Shown: positions 20,618 to 29,423, counted from the first letter of the stretch. The stretch: 64,000 nucleotides of DNA from Streptomyces sp. MST-110588 (GCF_022695595.1 NZ_CP074380.1:3670001-3734000), one strand, 5' to 3'. A program made the numbers and translations. Notes: generated by a model not told the origin, from the letters alone.

Positions 20618-21157
20618 GTGTACTTCGCCGCACTGCTCGCGCGCACCGAAGACGGGTGGGAAGCGAGCGACACAGAGCTCGACGATGTGGAGACCCTGAC
20701 CGATCTGGCCGACCTGGCCCGAGAGGCGGCGGTCGATGACGACACGGTGGTGGCGCTCATCGAGCAGGAGGGCACGTGGTTCGGAGTCGTCCGGGTGGAC
20801 GGCGAGGACGATCCGCGGATCTTCATCTCGAATGCCGCCGCCGCCGCCCGCAGCTCGTACGGCGCGATGCTGACCGACGAACTGCTCGGCCGCGACGAGC
20901 CGGTCGCGGACGACCTGGACAGCCTCGACCTGGACGGTACGGAGGACGGCGAACCCGAGTCGGCGGGAGAGGAGGCGGAGGAGACGGATCCGGCCGGTGC
21001 CGACGATCCCGTCGTCCCGCACGGCCCGCTCGGTGACCCCGGACTCCTGGCCGACCTCGGAGTCGGCAGGAGCGCACTGCTGGCTCTGGACACCGACGCG
21101 CTGTCCGAGATCGCCGACGCCCTCGGCTGTACGGATGTCCTGGAGGCCGTGAGGTAA
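20618..21157 (+). CDS. tRNA adenosine deaminase-associated protein
   Basis: 179 residues beginning VYFAALLARTEDGWEASD. The GTG at 20618 has a GGGAGAG site 5 nt upstream. It is very acidic in the middle (DLDSLDLDGTEDGEPESAGEE) and ends with a short helical domain (LGVGRSALLALDTDALSEIAD). This family is found immediately upstream of tadA in actinomycetes and is named for that position; its biochemical role is not established. It is 25 bp from tadA and almost certainly cotranscribed. Confidence 0.85.
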   Translation: MYFAALLARTEDGWEASDTELDDVETLTDLADLAREAAVDDDTVVALIEQEGTWFGVVRVDGEDDPRIFISNAAAAARSSYGAMLTDELLGRDEPVADDLDSLDLDGTEDGEPESAGEEAEETDPAGADDPVVPHGPLGDPGLLADLGVGRSALLALDTDALSEIADALGCTDVLEAVR

Positions 21158-21182
21158 GCGCGCGTCACCCAGACTGGGAGGC

Positions 21183-21737
21183 ATGAGAGCTCCCCTGCCC
21201 GACCCCCACCCGCCCATGGCGCCCGACCCGCTGCGCGACCCCTGGATCGCACCCATGCGACGGGCGCTGGACGAGGCTGCCCTCGCTCCCGGGACCGGCG
21301 ACGTCCCGGTGGGCGCCGTCGTGCTGTCCGCGGACGGTACGGTGATCGGCACCGGCCGCAACGAACGCGAGGCCACCGGCGACCCGACCGCCCACGCCGA
21401 GGTCCTCGCCATCCGCGCCGCCGCCCGCACCCTGGGAGAACAGGCATCGCACGGCGTTTCCGCCGCAGACGGCGGCGGAAGGCGGCCGGGGGAGTGGCGC
21501 CTCACCGGCTGCACCCTCGTCGTGACGCTGGAACCCTGCACGATGTGCGCGGGTGCCATCGTCCTCTCCCGCCTGGACCGCCTCGTCTACGGCGCCCGCG
21601 ACGAAAAAGCCGGCGCGGTCGGCTCCCTGTGGGACGTGGCCCGCGACCGCCGCCTCAACCACCGCCCCGAGGTCATCACCGACGTCCTCGCCCACGACTG
21701 CGCCCACCTCCTCACCACCTTCTTCCGCACCCCCTGA
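21183..21737 (+). CDS. tadA: tRNA-specific adenosine(34) deaminase
   Basis: 184 residues. It deaminates A34 to inosine in tRNA-Arg(ACG), allowing CGU/CGC/CGA reading. The zinc/catalytic motif HAE is in DPTAHAEVLAIR, and the second zinc motif is PCTMCAGAIV. The ATG follows GGGAGG. A short insert (about residues 85-105, GVSAADGGGRRPGEW) lengthens the loop between the two motifs. The window also encodes a tRNA-Arg(ACG) at 58472-58544, its expected substrate. Confidence 0.96.
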   Translation: MRAPLPDPHPPMAPDPLRDPWIAPMRRALDEAALAPGTGDVPVGAVVLSADGTVIGTGRNEREATGDPTAHAEVLAIRAAARTLGEQASHGVSAADGGGRRPGEWRLTGCTLVVTLEPCTMCAGAIVLSRLDRLVYGARDEKAGAVGSLWDVARDRRLNHRPEVITDVLAHDCAHLLTTFFRTP

Positions 21738-21818
21738 CCCACCCCGTCCCCCAAGCCCGCGACCCCCCACCCGAAACCGATTTCGGCGCACAGCCCCCAG
21801 TGGGCTAAGCTCTCTCTC

Positions 21819-21905
21819 GGTAGCGTGTCCGAGCGGCCGAAGGAGCACGCCTCGAAAGCGTGTGAGGGGGCAACTCCTCCGTGGGTTCAAATCCCACCGC
21901 TACCG
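21819..21905 (+). tRNA. tRNA-Ser (anticodon CGA)
   Basis: An 87-nt cloverleaf with a long variable arm. The acceptor GGTAGCG pairs with CGCTACC, the anticodon loop is CTCGAAA, and the T loop is GGTTCAAATCC. The discriminator is G and no CCA is encoded. Confidence 0.97.
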
Positions 21906-21916
21906 CTCGAAGAGAA

Positions 21917-21955
21917 CCGCCCCTGACCTGCGAAAACAGGTCGGGGGCGGTTTTT
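21917..21955 (+). terminator. rho-independent terminator after tRNA-Ser
   Basis: The stem CCGCCCCTGACCTG / CAGGTCGGGGGCGG with loop CGAAAA is followed by TTTTT, 12 nt after the tRNA. Confidence 0.9.
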
Positions 21956-22224
21956 CGTTGCCATCCCGTGCAGCACATTTGCAGCACGAGCCCCTCGCAT
22001 GGTGGCGCATATGGCATCAATACGGGCGCGACAGAGCGCCAACGGTCGGCAGACGGAACTACCACGTGTTGCTCTGCGGCATCTTCCCGGCGGCCGTAGA
22101 CGCCGATAAGCCGCTCCGGGTGTCGAACCCCTGCATCCACACAGGATGACCGCGCGGCGGATGCGTCCCGCATGCAGCAGGTGACGTGCGGAGGTCCTGG
22201 GCGCTGTGGGGTGCTCCGTGCCGG

Positions 22225-23031
22225 TCACGCACGGGAGGCGAGGGGCCGCCATTCGTTCCATGTGTCCAGCCGCTTGCGGTAGGCCGCCTCGACAATCGGA
22301 TAGGGGTAGGTGCCGAGGAAGAGCCGCAGGGGTGGTGTGTCGGTGTCGACGAGTTCGAGGACGACGGCGGCGGTGGCTCGCGCGTCCTGAGGTGTACGGG
22401 CGGACGCGCCGGCCCGGCGCGCGGCGCGGACGGGTTCGTAGGCGGGGAGCGGTTCGGTGTGCACCGCGGAGGCGCCCGACCAGTCGGTGCCGTAGGGGCC
22501 GGGTTCGACCAGGGTCACGTTGATCCCGAACGGGGCGACCTCCTGGGCCAGGGCCTCGCTCATCCCTTCCAGGGCCCACTTGGAGGCGTTGTACAGCCCG
22601 AGCGTGGGGAAGGCGGCGAGGCCGCCGAGGCTGGAGACCTGCAGGATGTGGCCGCTGCCCTGGGCCCGCAGGTAGGGCAGGGCCGCCTGCGTCACCCACA
22701 GTGGGCCGAACAGGTTGGTGTCGAGCTGGGTGCGAGCCTGTTCCTCGGTGGTTTCCTCCACCATGCCGAACAGGCCGTAGCCCGCGTTGTTGACGACCAC
22801 GTCGAGGCGGCCGAAGGTCTCGGCGGCCCGCTGCACCGCGGCAGTCGCGGCGGTGCGGTCGGTCACGTCGAGGCGGAGCGGGAGCACGTTGTTCCCGTGG
22901 GCGTCCACGAGGGGCCGCAGGGTCTCCAGATCACGGGCGGTGGCGGCGACGCGGTCGCCGCGGTCGAGAGCGGCCTCGGCCCAGATACGGCCGAAGCCGC
23001 GGGACGCGCCGGTGATGAACCAGGTCTTCAT
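22225..23031 (-). CDS. short-chain dehydrogenase/reductase
   Basis: 268 residues, a classical SDR that oxidises or reduces an unknown carbonyl/hydroxyl with NAD(P). The cofactor loop is TGASRGFGR, NNAGYG follows, the catalytic Ser is in LQVSSLGG, and YNASK supplies Tyr and Lys. The loop LVEPGPYGTDWSG closes the active site. The ATG at 23031 is used. It diverges from an XRE-type regulator with 63 bp between the starts, a regulator/target arrangement common in actinomycetes. Confidence 0.93.
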   Translation of the reverse strand: MKTWFITGASRGFGRIWAEAALDRGDRVAATARDLETLRPLVDAHGNNVLPLRLDVTDRTAATAAVQRAAETFGRLDVVVNNAGYGLFGMVEETTEEQARTQLDTNLFGPLWVTQAALPYLRAQGSGHILQVSSLGGLAAFPTLGLYNASKWALEGMSEALAQEVAPFGINVTLVEPGPYGTDWSGASAVHTEPLPAYEPVRAARRAGASARTPQDARATAAVVLELVDTDTPPLRLFLGTYPYPIVEAAYRKRLDTWNEWRPLASRA

Positions 23032-23094
23032 GGCATCGAGCCTGCGCCGTCTGCACCTGCGCAGCCAGCACCCCCACGGGGTTACCCTCGCACC

Positions 23095-23880
23095 ATGGCG
23101 GCCGACAATCTTCTGGGAGAGTTCCTCAAGGCCCGGCGCGCACAGGTCGATCCGGCGGACGTGGCGGTGTCCGTCGGCGGACGTCGCCGGGTGGCAGGAC
23201 TGCGCCGGGAGGAACTGGCCCGGCTCGCCGGAATCAGCGAGCCGTACCTGGTCCGGCTCGAACAGGGCGTCGACCGGCACCCCTCGCCCCAGGTGCTGCG
23301 CTCCCTCGCGCAGGCGCTGGAGCTGGACGCTGACGCCTCCGCTCACCTGCACGCCCTCGTCGCACCCGCCCCTGTGCCGCCGTCGCGGTCCGAGGTCTCC
23401 GCGGACGTGCACCGGCTGCTCGACTCGTGGGCGGACCGCCCTGCGTATGTACGCGACCGGTGCTTCGACGTGCTGGCGGCGAACAAGCGGGCCCGCGCGC
23501 TCGCCCCGATGTACGAGCCCGGGCGCAACCTGGTCCGGGCGGTGTTCCTCGATCCGGCGTCCCGCCGGCTCTTCCCCGACTGGGCGGAGGTAGCCGCGCA
23601 GACCGCAGCGGCCCTGCGCGCCGAAGCCGACCCACGCGACCCCAGGACCGTCCGCTTGGTCGCCGAGCTGGAGACGGACGAGGAGTTCCATCGTCTGTGG
23701 CTACGGCACGAGACACGGCCCGCCCGTGACGAACTCAAGCGCTTCGCGCACCCGGTCGTCGGCCGCCTCGCCCTGCGAAGGCAGGCGCTCACCGTCGGCG
23801 GCGCCGAGCAACAGGTGATCATCGTTTACCAGGCGACCGCCGGGAGTCCGTCCGAAGCGGCCCTGTCGCGTCTTCTGTGA
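23095..23880 (+). CDS. XRE-family regulator with MmyB-like ligand domain
   Basis: 261 residues. The N-terminal helix-turn-helix (GLRREELARLAGISEPYLVRLEQG, split here across the GLRREEL and SEPYLVRLEQG motifs) is typical of the MmyB-like subgroup. It is joined to a C-terminal domain of about 170 residues (RDRCFDVLAANKRARAL; LRHETRPARDELKRFAHP) that binds fatty-acid-like ligands in characterised relatives. It has no Shine-Dalgarno site, so the mRNA may be leaderless. It probably controls the divergent SDR gene. Confidence 0.85.
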   Translation: MAADNLLGEFLKARRAQVDPADVAVSVGGRRRVAGLRREELARLAGISEPYLVRLEQGVDRHPSPQVLRSLAQALELDADASAHLHALVAPAPVPPSRSEVSADVHRLLDSWADRPAYVRDRCFDVLAANKRARALAPMYEPGRNLVRAVFLDPASRRLFPDWAEVAAQTAAALRAEADPRDPRTVRLVAELETDEEFHRLWLRHETRPARDELKRFAHPVVGRLALRRQALTVGGAEQQVIIVYQATAGSPSEAALSRLL

Positions 23881-24045
23881 CGCCCGGACATCTGTGACGC
23901 CCAGACGCCTGCCGTCGGCCAGGCAGTCCGCTCGCCTCGGGTCGATGGCCGTGCTCTGCACGAGGAGGGGACAGACGAGGGCGCATGAGTGCTGCCGAAG
24001 CCCAAGGTGGCAAACCCGCAGAACGAGCACGACGCGATACGCGCC

Positions 24046-24633
24046 TCAGCGCACGGCTGCGGCTGCGGCTGCGGCTGCGGCTGCGCGTACTTCGGCGAGC
24101 GCTTGCCGCGCCAGCGGGCCGAAGTCCTCGCCGTTGTCGGTGTCGATCCACTGATCAAAGGCGATCTCCCAGGCAAGCGTGCCCAGTTTCGCGGCCACAC
24201 GCGCAGCCAGGCCCGGGACTCCGCGGCGGTTGAGGGCCTCGATCATCGAGGCGGTGAGGTCGAGCCTTTTCAGGGCTTCGCGTTCCCGCAGTTCCGTATG
24301 GGCGTTCAGCACGGCCTGGCGCCGGCGGCTGAACTCGCGGCGGTCGGCGGTGAAGAACGTCCGGCCGAGCGCATCGAGGGCGTCCGCCACCACGTCGAGC
24401 GGCCCGGCCGCCGGCGGCGCCGAGGCGATCCCTTCGACGAGCAGACCGGTCACCGTGCCTCTGCCGAAGAGCACCTCGCGCTTGTCCGGGAAGTACCGGA
24501 AAAACGTGCTCTTGGTGAGCCCCGCGCGCTCCGCGATCTCGATCACGGTCGTGTTCTCGTAACCGCGCTCCTCGAAGAGGTCGAGGGCGGCGGCGGCGAG
24601 TCGTCCTGGTGCGTCGGGTTGCCAGCGAGCCAT
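24046..24633 (-). CDS. TetR-family repressor
   Basis: 195 residues with an N-terminal TetR helix-turn-helix (ALDLFEERGYENTTVIEIAE, then AGLTKSTFFRYFPDKREVLF). The C-terminal region is regulatory. The last 15 residues are nearly all Ala, encoded by a GGCTGC hexamer repeat. It diverges from an NADP-dependent oxidoreductase, and the 82-bp gap contains a strong palindrome (24650-24689) that is its probable operator. Confidence 0.9.
   Translation of the reverse strand: MARWQPDAPGRLAAAALDLFEERGYENTTVIEIAERAGLTKSTFFRYFPDKREVLFGRGTVTGLLVEGIASAPPAAGPLDVVADALDALGRTFFTADRREFSRRRQAVLNAHTELREREALKRLDLTASMIEALNRRGVPGLAARVAAKLGTLAWEIAFDQWIDTDNGEDFGPLARQALAEVRAAAAAAAAAAVR
24055..24084. repeat. five GGCTGC hexamer repeats
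   Basis: Five exact copies lie at the 3' end of the TetR gene and encode a poly-Ala C-terminus. Confidence 0.9.
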
Positions 24634-24649
24634 GCGAGCAGTGTACGGG

Positions 24650-24689
24650 ACTTGGTCCCATCACTGATGTAGTGTCGATGAGACCAAGT
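24650..24689. promoter_or_regulatory. palindromic operator between TetR and oxidoreductase genes
   Basis: The arms ACTTGGTCCCATCA and CGATGAGACCAAGT form a 14-nt inverted repeat with two mismatches. In addition, GTCCCATCACTG occurs twice as a direct repeat at 24655 and 24688. Its position between divergent starts fits autorepression plus control of the oxidoreductase. Confidence 0.75.
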
Positions 24690-24715
24690 CCCATCACTGG
24701 CCAGGAGAGGTCACG

Positions 24716-25636
24716 ATGAGCAAAGCTGTCCGTTACCGGCGATTCGGCGGTCCCGAAGTACTCGAACTGCAGGAGATACCCGAGCCGCACGCCGCACCGG
24801 ACGAGGTCCGCGTCCGGGTCACGGCCGCCGGGCTGAATCCGATGGACTGGCAGATCACCACACAGCCCGACATGGCGGCGCGGTTCGGCATCACCTTGCC
24901 GGCCGGGTTCGGCAGCGACTTCGCCGGAGTGGTGGACGAGGTGGGCGCCCAAGCCACGGGATTCGCGGCCGGGGACCGGGTGTACGGGGCTGCGATCGGC
25001 CGGTCCGTCGCCGATTTCGTACTGGTCAAGACGCCCGCGACGACGCTATGGCCCACCCCGGAGGGCATCGGCGACCAAGTGGCGGGCGTGCTACCGGTGT
25101 CCGGTCTGACGGCCTCCGCCGCGCTCGCCTCCATCGGGCTCCGCGCCGGGGACACCGTCCTGATCGGTGGGGCGGCGGGTGGCGTGGGCATCTTCGCCGT
25201 GCAGTTGGCGAAGCTTGCGGGTGCCCGGGTGCTCGGCACCGCCTCCGAGGGCACGTTCGGATTCCTGCGCGGGCTCGGCGCCGAACCCGTGGCGTACGGC
25301 CCCGGCCTGGCGGACCGGGTGCGGGCCCTGGCGCCCGAGGGGATCACCGCCGCGACCGACCTGTTCGGAAGGGAGGCGGCCGAGACCGCGCTCAAGCTCG
25401 GCGTGGCACCCGAGCGGATCTCCGTCGTGGCCGACGGCCCCGCCCCGCCGCCTGGCGTGCGCAAGGCGGGCGCCCTCGATGCGGGGCCCGGCGCCCTGGA
25501 ACGGATCACCGACGCGATCCGTTCCGGCGAGATCACGGTGCCGATCGCGGCGACCTTCCCCGTCGAGCAGATCCGCGAAGCCGTGACGACGCAGGCAGAG
25601 AGGCATGTCCACGGCAAAATCGTGATCGCCCTGTGA
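24716..25636 (+). CDS. NADP-dependent MDR-family oxidoreductase (quinone reductase-like)
   Basis: 306 residues of the medium-chain reductase superfamily without structural or catalytic zinc ligands. The N-terminal GroES-like domain begins VRYRRFGGPEVLELQE, and the Rossmann cofactor site is GGAAGGVGIFAVQLAKLAGA. The C-terminus (HVHGKIVIAL) is typical of quinone oxidoreductase-like members. It probably reduces quinones or enones using NADPH. Divergent TetR control suggests induction by an electrophile or a xenobiotic. Confidence 0.9.
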   Translation: MSKAVRYRRFGGPEVLELQEIPEPHAAPDEVRVRVTAAGLNPMDWQITTQPDMAARFGITLPAGFGSDFAGVVDEVGAQATGFAAGDRVYGAAIGRSVADFVLVKTPATTLWPTPEGIGDQVAGVLPVSGLTASAALASIGLRAGDTVLIGGAAGGVGIFAVQLAKLAGARVLGTASEGTFGFLRGLGAEPVAYGPGLADRVRALAPEGITAATDLFGREAAETALKLGVAPERISVVADGPAPPPGVRKAGALDAGPGALERITDAIRSGEITVPIAATFPVEQIREAVTTQAERHVHGKIVIAL

Positions 25637-25717
25637 ACCGGCACAAGGGGAACTCGGCGACCAGGTTCAGGGCGCGTATCGCGACAGCGCGTACGGGAAG
25701 CCGCTGGGACAACGGCG

Positions 25718-25747
25718 GCCCCTGACCTGGCAGATCAGGTCAGGGGC
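25718..25747 (+). terminator. terminator after the oxidoreductase gene
   Basis: A perfect 12-bp stem, GCCCCTGACCTG / CAGGTCAGGGGC, with loop GCAGAT, lies in a convergent gap. It and the next 25 bases closely resemble the region after tRNA-Ser at 21917-21975. Confidence 0.75.
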
Positions 25748-25890
25748 GAGGTTTCGTTGCTGTCCCGTGCAGCTCGGATGCATGCGAACGGCAGGGAAAC
25801 GGCAGGGACACGAGGGCACGCCACCGCAAAGGCGTCCCGTGCGAAGGCGTCCCGGTGGCGCCGTGTGCGGCGGTCTGTGTGCCGCCGGGC

Positions 25891-26322
25891 TCAGCGCACG
25901 TGCACCGTTGCCGGGCCGGAGACCCTCTGGCGTACGGGGTGCTTGTCGTTCGGGCTGAGCAGGCCGTAGACCACCGCGCGGTACTGCTGGGTGCCGCGGT
26001 GCGTGGCCTTGACGTGTCCGGTGGCCTTGGCCTCGGCTCCCCTCTCGGTGACGGTGCCGCAGGTCAGCCGGTGCCACGCCGACCCGCCACTGCGGTTCTC
26101 CAGGCATATCCGCAAAAAGCTGGAGGCGTCGTCGTCCCCGTGTGCCGCGACCGTGAAGGTCTTGCCGACCCGTGCGGTGTGCGGCGCCGTGATCTCCACG
26201 CCGCCCTTGGCGAACGCCGGTGCGGTGGCCAGCGCCACCGACGCCAGACCCAGCGCGCCGATCACCGCCATCCGGCCGCCGTGCGCCTTCATCCCGGTCT
26301 TTCCGATCCTGGTCATGGTCAT
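25891..26322 (-). CDS. small secreted protein
   Basis: 143 residues with a signal peptide (MAVIGALGLASVALATAPAFA, cleavage after AFA). The mature part of about 100 residues is probably beta-rich, with two Cys (RICLENR, RLTCGTV) that could form a disulfide. GGGAAAACC precedes the ATG. I do not recognise the family; the mature domain resembles small beta-sandwich extracellular proteins. It may be cotranscribed after the lipoprotein gene (80 bp gap). Confidence 0.7.
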   Translation of the reverse strand: MTMTRIGKTGMKAHGGRMAVIGALGLASVALATAPAFAKGGVEITAPHTARVGKTFTVAAHGDDDASSFLRICLENRSGGSAWHRLTCGTVTERGAEAKATGHVKATHRGTQQYRAVVYGLLSPNDKHPVRQRVSGPATVHVR

Positions 26323-26402
26323 GGTTTTCCCTCACACCTACGTGGCTCTTGACGGGGTTTGCACCTTCAAGGCGTGGCGTACGTACGGACTTTGGCCGGG
26401 GG

Positions 26403-27191
26403 TCAGCCGATGGGGTTGACGAAGGTGGCCGGGTGGGTGGCGCTCCTCTGGTCGACGAGCGGGCCCCAGGGCCACTTCAGGGTCAGGGAGGTGGTCTCGT
26501 TGGGCGGGGTGACGACCGCGTAGGCGGGCTGGTAGAAGCCCTCCTCGTTCCCCTTGGTCAGGGCGAGGTTGATGGTGAAGTCGGTGGAGTCGCCAGGGTT
26601 CAGGGTGATCGAGCCGTGCCGGGCCGAGGAACGGGCCAGCGACCAGCGCTGCCCCCCGTTCTCCGAGGTGAGATCCACACCGGCGAACCCGCCGATCGTG
26701 CAGGCACGGCTGCCCTTGTTGGTCAGCACGATGCTGGTGGTCGTCGCCCTGGACGCATGCGGATCCGGAACGGCGTCCCCGCCGGTGGCGAAGACCGCCT
26801 TCAGGCCCGAGGTGTGGCAGCGCTGGATGCCCGCGCCCGCCTTGCCGCCGCCCCGGGCAGCGTGCGACCGGGCCGACGGCTGGCCCGCGGCCCCCGCCTT
26901 GGCGCCGGAGTCCGCCTTGCCGCCGAGTTCCGCCTTGGCACCGGAACCCGTCTGAGGCTCGGACCCCGGCACGGCCGCGGACGAGTCCGCAGCGCCGGAG
27001 TCCGCGGCGGCCACTGCCGTACCGGCCTGGCCCGCGGCCTTCGTCCCGGCGGCGTCCGAACCGGAGCAGGCGGTCAAGGTGAGACCGGCGGCAGCGGTCA
27101 GGGCTGCGGCGGCGATGCGCAGGGTGCGGCGGCGAGCGGTACGGGCGGTACGTGCGGTACGTGCGGTACGGACGATGGTGCTGGAGCTCAT
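26403..27191 (-). CDS. DUF4232-domain lipoprotein
   Basis: 262 residues with an Arg-rich N-terminus, a lipobox (TLTACSG) for lipid attachment, an Ala/Gly/Ser-rich spacer, and a DUF4232 domain (about 125-260; IQRCHTSGLKAVF, then SIVLTNKGSRACTIGGFAGVD). These are secreted domains of unknown function abundant in Streptomyces. The ATG at 27191 follows GGGGGA. The first 17 residues contain a TAR repeat from 9-bp DNA units. It acts on the outer face of the membrane. Confidence 0.88.
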   Translation of the reverse strand: MSSSTIVRTARTARTARTARRRTLRIAAAALTAAAGLTLTACSGSDAAGTKAAGQAGTAVAAADSGAADSSAAVPGSEPQTGSGAKAELGGKADSGAKAGAAGQPSARSHAARGGGKAGAGIQRCHTSGLKAVFATGGDAVPDPHASRATTTSIVLTNKGSRACTIGGFAGVDLTSENGGQRWSLARSSARHGSITLNPGDSTDFTINLALTKGNEEGFYQPAYAVVTPPNETTSLTLKWPWGPLVDQRSATHPATFVNPIG

Positions 27192-27360
27192 TTCGGGTCC
27201 CCCGGGCAGTCGGTGACGTTGTCTCCTCGGTACGACACCCACTCTGTCCGGGCCCCTTAGCGCTGCACTGCCGTACCGCTAACGTCCGGCTAACGCCTAC
27301 GCAGCGGGCCAAGGAGGTCATCGTGCCGCTCCGGCGTCAACCGGGGGTGGAGGCGTACTG

Positions 27361-27537
27361 GTGCTGGCCGGCATGGCGCTGCGGATGTGCTTCGCCTTGG
27401 CCGCCGATCACGGTGCCGGTGACGCCATCGCCCACTTCAGCCGTGACCACGGGGGCGGGCGGGCGTTCTCCCGGCTGGTGCCGCACCGCCCGCCCACAGG
27501 CGCCAGGAGGACGTCGTATGCGCGAGCTGCTGACTGA
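27361..27537 (+). CDS. possible small membrane-like ORF overlapping the DUF1275 gene start
   Basis: A 58-codon GTG frame (VLAGMALRMCFALAADHGAG, continuing to TGA at 27535) with a good GGTGGAGG site 7 nt upstream. It overlaps the next gene by 20 bp. The amino-acid composition is more natural here than in the other two frames. I do not recognise it; a chance ORF or a relic remains possible. The rest of the 27192-27517 gap shows only a repeated CTAACG motif. Confidence 0.3.
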   Translation: MLAGMALRMCFALAADHGAGDAIAHFSRDHGGGRAFSRLVPHRPPTGARRTSYARAAD

Positions 27538-28282
27538 CGCGGCCCGTACGCTCGTACCGCCCGAAGGGGACCGGCACGGCCCGCTGCCGCCGCTCCTGCT
27601 GGCCCTGACCGTGGTCACCGGCCTCGTCGACGCCGTGAGCTATCTGGCGCTCGGACACGTCTTCGTGGCCAACATGACCGGGAACGTGGTCTTCCTGGGC
27701 TTCGCCCTGGCAGGCGCCAAGGGCCTCTCGGCGCTCTCCTCCCTCGTCTCGATGGCCGCGTTCCTCGTGGGCGCGCTGGCCGGGGGCCGGCTCGGCACCC
27801 GGTTCGCGGCGCATCGCGGGCGGCTGCTCGCCACCGCGACGGCGCTCCAGGCGATCCTCGTCGCCGTAGCCGTGATCGTCGCCGCCGTCGCGCACGGAGC
27901 TCTCACGCCGGGCGTGCGGTACGCGCTGATCGCGCTCCTCGGCCTGGCCATGGGTCTGCAGAACGCGGTCGTACGGCGCCTGGGCGTCCCGGACCTCACC
28001 ACGACCGTACTGACTCTGACCCTGACGGGGCTGGCCGCCGACTCCGCCCCGGCCGGCGGTACGGCACCGCGGCCCGGCCGCCGCGTCCTGTCCGTACTGG
28101 CCATGCTCGCCGGGGCACTCGCCGGAGCCCTGCTCCTGCTGCACACCGGGCTCGCCCCCGCGCCGGGCCTTGCCCTCACCCTGGGGCTCGCCCTGCTGCT
28201 GCTCATCGCGGCCTCGGTGACCACCCGCTGCCTGGCGCGCGCCGGGACCTCCGGGGCTCCCTGGACCCGGCCACCGTCCTGA
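27518..28282 (+). CDS. DUF1275 (YoaK-like) membrane protein
   Basis: 254 residues. The ATG at 27518 follows a perfect AGGAGG. About six or seven membrane helices are visible, with the family signature near the first two (GLVDAVSYLALGHVFVANMTGNVVF). The internal segment AMGLQNAVVRRLGVPDLTTTVLT is also diagnostic. The family is often described as permease-like, but its substrate is unknown. Confidence 0.88.
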   Translation: MRELLTDAARTLVPPEGDRHGPLPPLLLALTVVTGLVDAVSYLALGHVFVANMTGNVVFLGFALAGAKGLSALSSLVSMAAFLVGALAGGRLGTRFAAHRGRLLATATALQAILVAVAVIVAAVAHGALTPGVRYALIALLGLAMGLQNAVVRRLGVPDLTTTVLTLTLTGLAADSAPAGGTAPRPGRRVLSVLAMLAGALAGALLLLHTGLAPAPGLALTLGLALLLLIAASVTTRCLARAGTSGAPWTRPPS

Positions 28283-28439
28283 TATACGGCCCCGCCGCCA
28301 CCGACGGCCTGACCCACGCCACCCGTACGCACATACGTACGGGCATACGGGCGGGCGCCCACAACTACCCAACCCCTGCGCCCACCCCACAACGATAATG
28401 TTCAATACGCAATCACCCCGTCACCGGAAGGCGCCGTAA

Positions 28440-29423
28440 ATGAGCAACATCGAAGCGAAACCAGCCGAGTTGCGCTGCGCACCGGAGAGCGGGGACGGGG
28501 AGCCGGCGCCGGTGGTCGACATTCTCACCGCGCGCGACGTTCCGCTGGGCGGCCCGCGGGCCATGACCGTACGCCGTACGCTGCCCCAGCGCGCCCGTAC
28601 GCTGATCGGCGCCTGGTGCTTCGCCGACCACTACGGCCCCGACGAGGTCACCGAAACCGGCGGCATGGTCGTCGCGCCCCATCCGCACACCGGCCTGCAG
28701 ACGGTCAGTTGGCTGTTCAGCGGAGAGATCGAGCACCGCGACAGCCTGGGCAGCCACGCGTTCGTACGGCCGGGCGAACTGAACCTCATGACGGGCGGAT
28801 ACGGCATCAGCCACTCGGAGGTCTCCACCGCGCGCACCACCGTTCTGCACGGGGTGCAGTTGTGGGTGGCGCTGCCCGAGGAACACCGTTACACGGAACG
28901 GGACTTCCAGCACCACGTGCCCCGTCCCGTACGGGTCGACGGGGCGGAAATCAGGGTGTTCCTGGGGGCGCTCGCCGGTGACGTCTCTCCGGTACGTACG
29001 TTCACGCCGCTGCTCGGCGCCGAAATCACCCTCGAACCGGGCGCCACGACCACCCTCACCGTTGACCCCGCTTTCGAACACGGCCTCCTCGTCGACCACG
29101 GAAGCGTCCGCATGGCCGGCACCCTCCTGCGCCCCGCCGAACTGGGCTACCTCCCCACCGGCCCGGACACCCTGACCCTGACCAACGAATCGACGGACAC
29201 CGCCCGTACGATCCTGCTCGGCGGCACCCCCTTCGAGGAGGAAATCCTCATGTGGTGGAACTTCATCGGCCGTACCCACGAGGACATCGTCCAGGCCCGG
29301 GAAGACTGGCAGAACGCCTCCACCCGCTTCGGCACGGTCCCCGGCTACAACGGCGACCGCCTGCCCGCCCCCACCCTCCCGAACATCACCATCAAGCCGC
29401 GCAGGAACCCGCCACGACAGTGA
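28440..29423 (+). CDS. pirin-family protein
   Basis: 327 residues with the bicupin pirin fold. The metal-binding N-terminal cupin shows APHPHTGLQTVSWLFSGEIEHRDSLG (quoted here by its motifs HPHTGL and HRDSLG), then GYGISHSE and LHGVQLWVALP. The C-terminal pirin domain ends in the family segment WWNFIGRTHEDI. Pirins bind Fe or similar metals; some have quercetinase activity, others regulate. The role here is unknown. The gene ends directly at a decayed CRISPR remnant. Confidence 0.92.
   Translation: MSNIEAKPAELRCAPESGDGEPAPVVDILTARDVPLGGPRAMTVRRTLPQRARTLIGAWCFADHYGPDEVTETGGMVVAPHPHTGLQTVSWLFSGEIEHRDSLGSHAFVRPGELNLMTGGYGISHSEVSTARTTVLHGVQLWVALPEEHRYTERDFQHHVPRPVRVDGAEIRVFLGALAGDVSPVRTFTPLLGAEITLEPGATTTLTVDPAFEHGLLVDHGSVRMAGTLLRPAELGYLPTGPDTLTLTNESTDTARTILLGGTPFEEEILMWWNFIGRTHEDIVQAREDWQNASTRFGTVPGYNGDRLPAPTLPNITIKPRRNPPRQ

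Noticed and set aside
21906..25775. tRNA-Ser(CGA) as attL with attR near 25.7 kb
   Set aside because: I looked for a copy of the tRNA 3' end (GGTTCAAATCCCACCGCTAC) to the right and did not find one; only the terminator module is duplicated.
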